From: JAAFKA01 sp044348925
GTDB taxonomy: Bacteria; Bacteroidota; Bacteroidia; Cytophagales; Thermoflexibacteraceae
Length of the DNA: 13,633 bases
Assembly (NCBI GenBank): GCA_044348925.1
Contig: JBIKRY010000115.1
Span: 1 to 13,633 of the forward strand
Direction of reading: 5' to 3'
Positions within the stretch are counted from its first letter, which is position 1. The number at the start of each line of letters is the position of its first letter. Made by a program: the position numbers and the translations under genes. This document shows, piece by piece, positions 8,097 through 13,633 of this stretch. The notes under the pieces were generated by a model. It was not told where the DNA came from, did not search any database, and worked only from the letters and a program-made list of their open reading frames with translations.

Positions 8097-8556
8097 ATAT
8101 CTTTTCAATTTTGACAATGAAAGTGTTTTAAGTGGTGCAAATTAAATAAAGTAATAAATATTTCATAATTTTTGTAATATATTTTGAAAATTTACAAAAT
8201 TATATTTTTTATTACAATATGCTATTACAAAAAAATTATAGAAATAAATAGGAATTTACCAGCAAAATACCTTGCTAATTCTATTTTCTTGTGCAAATAT
8301 ATTAATCTTATAGATTTAACAAGTATTTTTTGCTATTTTTCTATAGATTAGCGGAAATTATGTTGTTACCAAAGCCTACACTACCAGCCATTATAAGTAT
8401 AAAAACCTACAAAAATATTTTCTCATCTCTGTGGCATATTCCTATTTTCTTACGTATAGCGTACAACTGCAAAACAATAACATACAGATTGCTTATATAA
8501 TCTTAATACAATCTATATTGTTGAATAGGTTTATTTTAGTGAGGTACATAAAAAAG
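8097..8556. other. AT-rich intergenic region, no gene seen
   Basis: This divergent space lies between actE (minus) and the lipoprotein cassette (plus). It is very AT-rich and must hold the actE promoter, which I cannot place confidently. An imperfect inverted repeat of 15 nt against 17 nt (8165-8179 with 8223-8239, two extra A in the right arm) lies near the actE side, but at this composition it could be chance. A 46-codon open frame from an ATG at 8360 shows no recognisable features and is not called. No tRNA, riboswitch or decayed actD was recognised. Confidence 0.6.
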
Positions 8557-8647
8557 CTACTTTTGTTAATTTATTTCGTATTTTTGTATGCTAAAACTAA
8601 AAAAAGTTGTTTCTTTGGGCAAGTTTGACGTGCTAGTGGAGTTGTTT
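8557..8647 (+). repeat. 91-bp intergenic repeat, copy A
   Basis: This segment matches 9330-9419 in direct orientation with about 8 substitutions and one 1-bp indel, roughly 90% identity. Both begin CTACTTTTGTTA, both carry TATTTTTG (8579-8586 here), which fits the -7 consensus TAnnTTTG, and both end in the same 24-bp core (8624-8647). The core also occurs inverted at 9293-9316 with 22 of 24 matches. No good -33 TTG is found at 17-23 bp from the -7 motif; the nearest TTG is 13 bp away. The repeat is unlikely to code, because the indel breaks the frame between copies. Confidence 0.75.
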
Positions 8648-8761
8648 GTGTGGACACAAACAACGGCAGGATATTTTCCTCCTTCAGATAGAAACAAGCC
8701 ACGAAAAAAAGTACCTAAAAAAGAAAGAACTAAAATAGAAAAAGGCACAAGAACTGATTAA
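8588..8761 (+). CDS. Possible 57-aa ORF just upstream of the lipoprotein gene
   Basis: The frame runs from an ATG at 8588 to a TAA ending at 8761, 2 bp before the next ATG, so translational coupling is conceivable. The first 20 codons lie in repeat copy A. The rest (TAGYFPPSDRNKPRKK and so on) is strongly basic, ending KIEKGTRTD. There is no signal peptide and no recognised domain. Against it: the repeat part is not frame-conserved in copy B, and if TATTTTTG at 8579-8586 is a real -7 box, transcription would start at or after the ATG. In favour: the tight spacing resembles toxin-immunity pairs, and the basic tail could be the end of a cut-off upstream protein. I would treat it as unproven. 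Confidence 0.25.
   Translation: MLKLKKVVSLGKFDVLVELFVWTQTTAGYFPPSDRNKPRKKVPKKERTKIEKGTRTD
8641..8664 (+). repeat. Perfect 11-bp-arm hairpin at the end of repeat copy A
   Basis: GTTGTTTGTGT (8641-8651) and ACACAAACAAC (8654-8664) are exact complements with GG between them; in practice a 10-bp stem with a TGGA loop would form. It straddles the end of copy A: the left arm overlaps the last 7 bp of the repeat and the right arm is unique sequence. No T-run follows, so it is not a typical terminator. It could be a structured leader of the lipoprotein mRNA or the terminus of a mobile repeat. Confidence 0.6.
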
Positions 8762-8763
8762 CC

Positions 8764-9210
8764 ATGAACTTAAAAATTAAAATCATACAAATATTTTGCC
8801 TATTTTTTTTTATATCTTGTAGTAATGTATTTGACTTACCAGATGGCAGTTATTATACAATATCTAAAGGAGATGTTCAAGGAGATGTAGAAGCTTTAAA
8901 AACATTTAATAAATATAATTTCACAGAACTTATTCCATTAAGTTCTAAACAAGAATTTGAATTAAGAAAAATTATAGGTAATAAAGTTTTTCACGAAAAA
9001 TCTAATTTAGGTACTTGTATGGTTAGTGACTGTTTTCTTGTAATTAAAAACAAAAAGGTAATTTCAAAATCATACTTAACTTGTAATGGGGTTCAAATAG
9101 TAAGGTATAATTTTGAAAATTTTATTGAATCAACATTATTAAATGATGTGGGTGTAAATAAAATGGACTCATTAATAAATTCTATTAAAGACAGCAAAAT
9201 TACGCAGTAG
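8764..9210 (+). CDS. Small lipoprotein of unknown function
   Basis: The 148-residue product has a lipoprotein signal: lysines at 4 and 6, hydrophobic IIQIFCLFFFIS, then lipobox FFIS-C with C19. It should be lipid-anchored in the outer or inner membrane facing the periplasm or surface. The mature part (about 130 residues) has three further cysteines (C85, C90, C107), a hydrophobic FLVIKNKKVI stretch and a polar C-terminus, with no recognised family. GC over the gene is about 24%, against about 35-37% in neighbouring coxA and comM samples, which points to recent acquisition. It is the only confident plus-strand gene in the window and sits between inverted copies of a 24-bp repeat core. A 57-codon ORF ends 2 bp upstream. 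An immunity lipoprotein left from a toxin-immunity cassette is possible but not shown. Confidence 0.75.
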   Translation: MNLKIKIIQIFCLFFFISCSNVFDLPDGSYYTISKGDVQGDVEALKTFNKYNFTELIPLSSKQEFELRKIIGNKVFHEKSNLGTCMVSDCFLVIKNKKVISKSYLTCNGVQIVRYNFENFIESTLLNDVGVNKMDSLINSIKDSKITQ

Positions 9211-9287
9211 TGGCTGGTTCGACTATCACCGCATTGGACTTAGTTTGTGTTGTGATCCTGCTGTGATTTGTGTTAAACCCGCAATGG
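9211..9287. other. GC-richer non-coding patch after the lipoprotein gene
   Basis: Composition jumps from about 24% GC in the lipoprotein gene to roughly 45% over 9211-9320. One plus-strand frame stays open for 32 codons (from AGT at 9209, reading SGWFDYHRIGLSLCC and on, stop at 9305-9307) but has no early start codon. It looks like a fragment of other sequence joined to the gene, possibly part of the repeat element that follows. No family was recognised. Confidence 0.4.
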
Positions 9288-9424
9288 AATTGAAACCACT
9301 CCATTAGCACGTCAAAGGTGCATTGAAAACTACTTTTGTTAGTTTATTGCGTATTTTTGTGTGATAAACCTAAAAAAGTCGTTTCTTTGGGCAAGTTTGA
9401 CGTGCTAATGGAGTGGTTTCAATT
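9288..9424. repeat. 29-bp-arm inverted repeat between convergent genes
   Basis: Positions 9288-9316 and 9396-9424 are perfect reverse complements separated by 79 bp. Each arm contains the 24-bp core also present at 8624-8647. The structure fills the space between the convergent lipoprotein gene (stop 9210) and comM (stop 9441-9439). It may act as a bidirectional transcription barrier, although the loop is long and no T-run follows. It may instead be a small non-autonomous mobile repeat. Confidence 0.7.
9330..9419 (+). repeat. 90-bp intergenic repeat, copy B
   Basis: Direct repeat of 8557-8647 (about 90% identical). It runs from the spacer through the right arm of the 29-bp inverted repeat, so the right arm is also the end of copy B. 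It carries the same -7-like TATTTTTG (9352-9359). On the minus strand its end lies about 15 bp beyond the comM stop. The A/B pair encloses the lipoprotein gene. Confidence 0.75.
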
Positions 9425-9438
9425 TCTACCATTTGCAC

Positions 9439-10977
9439 CTATCCTGCCCAATTTTCTCTATCTAAACTTCGATATTGAATAGCCTCTGCCAAATGTTCTA
9501 TTTTTATATCAGGACTTGCTGCCAAATCTGCAATAGTACGCGAAACTTTCAAAATTCTATCGTATGCTCTTGCCGATAAACCAAGTTTTTCCATAGCACG
9601 TTTCAACAAAATTTTGCCCGATTCATTAATTACACAAATTTCTTTTACCATTTGTGAGGGCATCATGGCATTAGAATAAATATCTGGCGTTGTTTTAAAT
9701 CTTTCTGTTTGAATTTGACGTGCTTTGATAACTCTTTCACGAATTGTGGCAGAATTTTCAGTAGGTCTATTGGAGCTTAATTGGTCAAAAGACACAGGCG
9801 TAACTTCTACATGTAGGTCTATTCTGTCTAAAAGAGGCCCACTTATTTTGTTTAAATAGCGTTGTACTACTCCAGGGGCACAAACACATTCTTTTTCGGG
9901 GTGATTGTAATACCCACAAGGACAGGGATTCATACTTGCAATGAGCATAAAATTTGCGGGAAATTCTACAGAAATTTTGGCTCTCGAAATCGTAACTTTA
10001 CGTTCTTCAAGTGGTTGTCGCATAACCTCCAAAACTGCACGTTTAAATTCTGGTAATTCATCAAGAAATAAAACGCCATTGTGTGCCAAGGATATTTCCC
10101 CTGGTTGTGGATAGCCACCACCACCCACCAAAGCAACATCACTAATGGTATGATGCGGGGAACGAAAAGGTCTTTGCGATATTAACGAAGATTTTGTACC
10201 TAATTTGCCTGCAACGGAATGTATTTTGGTAGTTTCTAATGCTTCATACAAAGTCAATGGAGGTAAAATAGAGGGAATTCGTTTTGCTAACATCGTTTTT
10301 CCTGCACCTGGAGGCCCAATCATAATGGCATTGTGTCCACCTGCGGCAGTAATTTCTAAAGCTCGTTTAATATTTTCTTGTCCTTGCACATTCGAAAAAT
10401 CTGCATCATATAAATTTTGGGCATTATAGAATATATCTCTTGTATCTGTTTTTAAGGGTTCTATAACTAAGTTATTTTCAAAAAAATCTACGGCTTCCTC
10501 CAGTGTTTCTACCCCAATTACATCTATATTATTTACAATGGCTGCCTCTACTGCATTGGCTTTGGGCAATACAAAGCCCTTAAAACCTTGTTTGCGGGCT
10601 TCAATAGCAATAGATAAAGCACCCTTGATAGGTCGCAAAATGCCATCTAAAGACAATTCGCCAAGAATAATATATTTTTCTAATATTTCGCTATTCATCT
10701 GCCCTGATGCTTGTAAAATGCCAAGTGCAATAGGCAAATCGTAAGCAGAACCTTCTTTTCGCAAGTCGGCAGGTGCCAAATTGACTACTACTTTTTGGCG
10801 AGGCATCTTGAATCCGTAATGTTTCAATGCTGCCTCTATCCTTTGCTCACTTTCTTTGATAGCACTATCGGGCAGACCAACCATAAAATATTTTGAGCCT
10901 AAAGAAACATTTACCTCTACCGTAATCATAAAGGCATTTACACCAAATACTGAACTTCCGTAGGTTTTTGCAGTCAT
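9439..10977 (-). CDS. comM: ComM-type AAA+ ATPase (Mg-chelatase-like, YifB family)
   Basis: ComM proteins are hexameric helicases that promote branch migration when incoming DNA recombines with the chromosome; the family was long annotated as Mg-chelatase-like. I start it at the ATG at 10977-10975 (512 residues, MTAKTYGSSVFGVNAF), the usual family N-terminus. An in-frame TTG 30 bp further up adds only a hydrophobic leader and is unlikely. The N-terminal Lon/S5-like domain includes MVGLPDSAIKESEQRI and NLAPADLRKEGSAYDLPIAL (residues about 32-85). The AAA+ core follows: Walker A GPPGAGKT (221-228), Walker B VLFLDELPEF (302-311), and LLDRID (382-387) with a probable arginine finger. Four cysteines in C-x-C-x10-C-x-C (352, 354, 365, 367) may bind a metal. 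The C-terminal lid ends with the conserved SARAYDRILKVSRTIADL segment. Length is normal. It follows the channel gene by 81 bp in the same orientation. Confidence 0.93.
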   Translation of the reverse strand: MTAKTYGSSVFGVNAFMITVEVNVSLGSKYFMVGLPDSAIKESEQRIEAALKHYGFKMPRQKVVVNLAPADLRKEGSAYDLPIALGILQASGQMNSEILEKYIILGELSLDGILRPIKGALSIAIEARKQGFKGFVLPKANAVEAAIVNNIDVIGVETLEEAVDFFENNLVIEPLKTDTRDIFYNAQNLYDADFSNVQGQENIKRALEITAAGGHNAIMIGPPGAGKTMLAKRIPSILPPLTLYEALETTKIHSVAGKLGTKSSLISQRPFRSPHHTISDVALVGGGGYPQPGEISLAHNGVLFLDELPEFKRAVLEVMRQPLEERKVTISRAKISVEFPANFMLIASMNPCPCGYYNHPEKECVCAPGVVQRYLNKISGPLLDRIDLHVEVTPVSFDQLSSNRPTENSATIRERVIKARQIQTERFKTTPDIYSNAMMPSQMVKEICVINESGKILLKRAMEKLGLSARAYDRILKVSRTIADLAASPDIKIEHLAEAIQYRSLDRENWAG

Positions 10978-11058
10978 ATTTTTAGCTATTAATAAAATAA
11001 GTAACAAATAAAAGGCAAATAAGTTTATTTTTCTAAATGTATATACAAAAATTTATTG

Positions 11059-12111
11059 TTAATAGGTTTTACAGATTCCAAAAAAAGCACTTAATTGCGA
11101 AAAAGTACCTAATACAATAAGAATATCTCCGTTTTTAAATACTGTGTCATCACTTGGATTAATAATAAAACCTTTTACACTATCTTTATAGCCAATCAAA
11201 ACTACCCCTGTTTGGTTTTTTAAGTCGAGTTCTGCAACACTTTTGCCTTTTTGTTGTGGCAACATTTGTTCGTATGCAAGTTCTTCGAGATGCAATGGCT
11301 CTGATACTTTGGTGCTTGTGCCTGTGATAATTCGTATAAACTCTACTATAGCAGGACGTATTACCAAATTAGCCATTTGTAAACCTCCAATAGCATCAGG
11401 CAATACTACTTCGTTTGCACCTGCTCTGTAGAGTCGTCCTACAGTTGTTTCTTGCGAGGCTTTTGCAATAATTTTGATGTTTGGATTGAGTTCTCTGGCA
11501 GTTAAAGTTACAAAAACATTGTCTGTATCTTCGGGTAATGCACAAATAATAGATTTTGCTTTTTTGATACCTGCTTCCAGCAATACTTCATCTTCGGTTG
11601 CATTGCCATCAAAAGCAATGCTATTTGGGTTCATTATTTCTTTGAGCAAAGCTATTTTTTCGGCATTACTTTCTATAACAAAATAAGGTATTTGGTTACG
11701 TTCTAATTCTTGGCAAATTCTTTTGCCATATCTGCCATATCCACAAACTATTGTATGGTTTTTCATTTTGTAGGAATTACTTTTGCTAATATAATGCCTG
11801 AATATATCTCTTAATTCACCTTCAAAAATATATTTTGTTAGTACCGAAGCAAAAAAAGTAAATGTAGTTAGGTTGTAAATAACAAAAAAAGAGGTAAATA
11901 ATTTACCTGTTTCGCTAAGTGGCTTAATTTCATTCATTCCTAAAGTAGAAATAATAATGACAGACATAAAAAAAGAGTTGCTAAAACTCATTTTTTCTAT
12001 CCACATATAACCTGTTATTCCAATGACAAAACTAAACAATAGCAAAGAAACTGCATAAAACAACTGGGAAAGTCGTTTTACAATAGCTTTAAAATGTACG
12101 ATTTCTAACAT
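11059..12111 (-). CDS. Two-TM potassium-channel-like protein with TrkA-N/TrkA-C domains
   Basis: The 350-residue product has the layout of a Kch/MthK-type channel with a cytosolic RCK gate. TM1 is at about 17-37, a pore loop at 46-66, TM2 at about 70-93. An NAD-type Rossmann (TrkA-N) domain runs from 118, with GYGRYG at 124-129 and acidic E147 ending strand 2. A TrkA-C domain runs from about 265 to the end (SVAELDLKNQTGVVLIGYK and so on). The selectivity filter reads T56-L-G-M-N60 followed by EIKPLS, where canonical channels have TVGYG. The flanking sequence still fits a pore, but potassium selectivity cannot be assumed. The gene sits 44 bp after the protease gene and upstream of comM on the same strand, so co-transcription is likely. 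The start is the ATG at 12111-12109. Confidence 0.87.
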   Translation of the reverse strand: MLEIVHFKAIVKRLSQLFYAVSLLLFSFVIGITGYMWIEKMSFSNSFFMSVIIISTLGMNEIKPLSETGKLFTSFFVIYNLTTFTFFASVLTKYIFEGELRDIFRHYISKSNSYKMKNHTIVCGYGRYGKRICQELERNQIPYFVIESNAEKIALLKEIMNPNSIAFDGNATEDEVLLEAGIKKAKSIICALPEDTDNVFVTLTARELNPNIKIIAKASQETTVGRLYRAGANEVVLPDAIGGLQMANLVIRPAIVEFIRIITGTSTKVSEPLHLEELAYEQMLPQQKGKSVAELDLKNQTGVVLIGYKDSVKGFIINPSDDTVFKNGDILIVLGTFSQLSAFFGICKTY

Positions 12112-12155
12112 TTTTAGATTTTCTTAGCTTGCTTGTGTGATTTTAATCTATGCTT

Positions 12156-13633
12156 TTATTTGTTTTTGCTTTGTTTTCGTTGGTTTTTTCGGGCAGCTTT
12201 TTTAGCTTTTCGGGCAGCTTTTTTTAGCTGTTTTTGGGTTTCGCCTTCCCAAATTATTTCCGTTATTTTGTTTCCTTCTACTATAGTGGTTCTATTTACT
12301 TTTTCAGGTCTAATAAGACTGTATTTTTCTTTATTTGCAGACACAATATCTTGGCTAACAACAATAGTTTCATTTTTTTTATGAAACAACACAATTCTAT
12401 CTTGCTTATTTGCTACTTTCCACTCATATTTTACTTTGGCTTTGATTGGATTATTTTCTTGGAATTTTTCGTTGGCATTTTCTGCTATTTTGATTGCTTT
12501 GCTTGCTTTTGGAATGCCATATCCAATATAATTATTGCCATAAGGATACAAATGTGCAGATTTTTCGATAATGCTAAATATTTCTTTGTTGCTTGCTTTT
12601 TTATTTTTTTGCATTAGGCACGCAGCAAAACCAGTGAGAATAGGAGCTGAGAAAGAAGTTCCATTTGCCGAAAAACAAGCAATGTTTGGTTTCAAATAGG
12701 GCATAAATTCTGTGCCAATACTACTGTAGCCAGCTTTCAGACCGTTTGGTTGTGTTGCACCAACTGATAAAACACTTTCGGAATCTGCAGGTGTCGAAAC
12801 TACTCGCCAATTTGTATCATTTCCTTCATTGCCCGCCGAAACCACTAATAACAAGCCTTTTTCGTTGCTTGCAATATGTGTTGCTTTGCTGATAGTGCTT
12901 GTTTTGCCGTCCATTTGTTCGGGTTTGTAATTTTCTTCGGGATTGTCAAATCCTACTGCATAACCCAAAGACGTATTAATTACTCGTACTCCCAAACTAT
13001 CGAGCCATTCCATTGCCGATACCCAATAATCTTCTTCGCCTCTAAATTCATTATCTCCGTGGTCTGTTCTTGCCAAATAAAACTGTGATTTGGTTGCAAA
13101 ACCATATTGTGAGCCACCTTTTTCGTAACCTGTAATCATTTGCAAAACCGTATTTCCATGCGAATCTGAAGAGGTTTCTGCATATTTAAAATATTCGGTA
13201 CGTTTAGGATTGACAAGGTCTTTGACTGCCAAAATACGTTTTTCGTCAAACAAATGTTGTAAATATTCGTTTTGTGATGCCCCTACATAGCCTGCATCTA
13301 TTACCCCAATCAAAATTCCTGTGCCATCTAAATTTGCTTTTGTCATAGCTTCGGCTTCCATCTGTTCTATTGCCAGAGCATATTCTATTGCTTTTGGTGC
13401 TGTTTGTCCCAAAATCCTAAATTTATTATTCATCGGCACAATATTTTTTACAAAAGATAAGTTTTGTAGTTGCTTAACTTGTTCGTTGGTCAAGATAGCA
13501 GTTACCGCATTGAGCCATTTGGATAGCTGCACTATTTGTATGCCTTGCTCTTGTAATGCTTGTAAATATTGTTTGTTGATGGGAATATCCGAATATTGGT
13601 ACAAGGCTATTTGTTGGTCTATACGTCTTTCGA
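12156..13633 (-). CDS. Subtilisin-family (S8) serine protease, 5'-partial
   Basis: The frame is open to the window edge (ERRIDQQIALYQYSDIPINK...), and the first apparent start at 13604 is a TTG inside a conserved-looking region, so the true N-terminus and any signal peptide lie outside. Counting from 13604, the triad is D103 (IGVIDAGY), H149 (DSHGN) and S317 (NGTSFSAP), with oxyanion N259 (VVSAGNEGN), all in normal subtilase order. The N-terminal 60 residues (YLQALQEQGIQIVQLSKWLNAVT) resemble the pro-region that precedes Bacteroidota S8 domains. After the catalytic domain (to about 375) comes a small region of about 80 residues, and then a lysine/arginine/alanine-rich tail (LKKAARKAKKAARKNQRK). 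No type IX sorting domain is visible at the C-terminus. It is the first visible gene of a minus-strand run with the channel gene and comM. Probably exported and proteolytically active. Confidence 0.9.
   Translation of the reverse strand, partial: ERRIDQQIALYQYSDIPINKQYLQALQEQGIQIVQLSKWLNAVTAILTNEQVKQLQNLSFVKNIVPMNNKFRILGQTAPKAIEYALAIEQMEAEAMTKANLDGTGILIGVIDAGYVGASQNEYLQHLFDEKRILAVKDLVNPKRTEYFKYAETSSDSHGNTVLQMITGYEKGGSQYGFATKSQFYLARTDHGDNEFRGEEDYWVSAMEWLDSLGVRVINTSLGYAVGFDNPEENYKPEQMDGKTSTISKATHIASNEKGLLLVVSAGNEGNDTNWRVVSTPADSESVLSVGATQPNGLKAGYSSIGTEFMPYLKPNIACFSANGTSFSAPILTGFAACLMQKNKKASNKEIFSIIEKSAHLYPYGNNYIGYGIPKASKAIKIAENANEKFQENNPIKAKVKYEWKVANKQDRIVLFHKKNETIVVSQDIVSANKEKYSLIRPEKVNRTTIVEGNKITEIIWEGETQKQLKKAARKAKKAARKNQRKQSKNK
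12186..12228. repeat. 21/22-bp tandem repeat in the protease 3' end
   Basis: Two adjacent units, each TTTTCGGGCAGC + T-run + AGC (12186-12206 and 12207-12228), differ by one extra T in the second. On the coding strand they give the duplicated peptide KKAARK in the basic C-terminal tail. Poly-A/T tracts of 6-7 bases next to the stop are prone to slippage, so tail length or frame may vary between strains. Confidence 0.6.

Noticed and set aside
8097..8117. Upstream extension of actE to a start at 8117
   Set aside because: The codon at 8117-8115 is TTG, not ATG. The ATG at 8096 gives a standard-length lipoprotein signal peptide.
8165..8239. AT-rich imperfect inverted repeat upstream of actE
   Set aside because: Arms of 15 and 17 nt made almost only of A and T, with a 2-nt bulge, can arise by chance in such sequence.
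8360..8500. 46-codon plus-strand ORF in the actE upstream region
   Set aside because: No recognisable sequence features, no partner gene at its end, and AT-rich context; likely chance.
10978..11007. Extension of comM to 11007
   Set aside because: The first codon there is TTG, and the extra ten residues are not like any ComM N-terminus; the ATG at 10977 gives the family's usual beginning.
13602..13604. Start of the S8 protease at 13604
   Set aside because: It is a TTG inside an open frame that continues to the window edge, so the gene is 5'-partial.
1..13633. CRISPR array, tRNA or rRNA genes, riboswitch
   Set aside because: No regularly spaced repeats, no cloverleaf or ribosomal motifs, and no recognisable riboswitch core were found by eye on either strand.

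Overview
The window looks like chromosomal DNA of a member of the Bacteroidota. It has low GC (roughly 35-38% in core genes), no Shine-Dalgarno sequences before starts, one clear Bacteroidota-type promoter (TTG, 19 bp, TAnnTTTG), and an alternative complex III / aa3-oxidase gene set typical of aerobic members. All large genes lie on the minus strand. Genus cannot be fixed from the sequence alone.

Layout. Positions 1-228 hold a small element bounded by a perfect 21-bp inverted repeat, with a 43-codon ORF inside. Next is a secreted family 31 glycoside hydrolase (292-2814) with its own promoter. A perfect 20-bp-arm terminator (2941-2980) closes the respiratory block. In transcription order that block is actE (lipoprotein monohaem cytochrome c), actF (polytopic membrane subunit), coxB (CuA subunit II) and coxA (haem-copper subunit I). 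ActE and ActF belong to the quinol-oxidising alternative complex III. In other Bacteroidota this complex passes electrons to an aa3 oxidase and can form a supercomplex with it. Here actA-D are not upstream of actE, and no further oxidase genes follow coxA, so the locus is split or rearranged.

Positions 8097-9438 are the accessory part: an AT-rich gap, a 91-bp repeat, a possible 57-aa ORF, a very AT-rich (about 24% GC) lipoprotein gene on the plus strand, a GC-richer non-coding patch, and a second repeat copy forming a 29-bp-arm inverted repeat. One 24-bp core occurs three times here (plus, minus, plus) and brackets the lipoprotein gene. This is the most likely place for something mobile or undescribed.

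From 9439 to the window edge the minus strand carries a housekeeping-like run: a ComM-type AAA+ ATPase, a two-TM potassium-channel/TrkA protein with an unusual selectivity filter, and a subtilisin-family protease whose 5' end lies beyond the window. Three predicted starts in the minus-strand genes are in fact TTG codons. I moved actE and comM to internal ATGs and treat the protease as 5'-partial.
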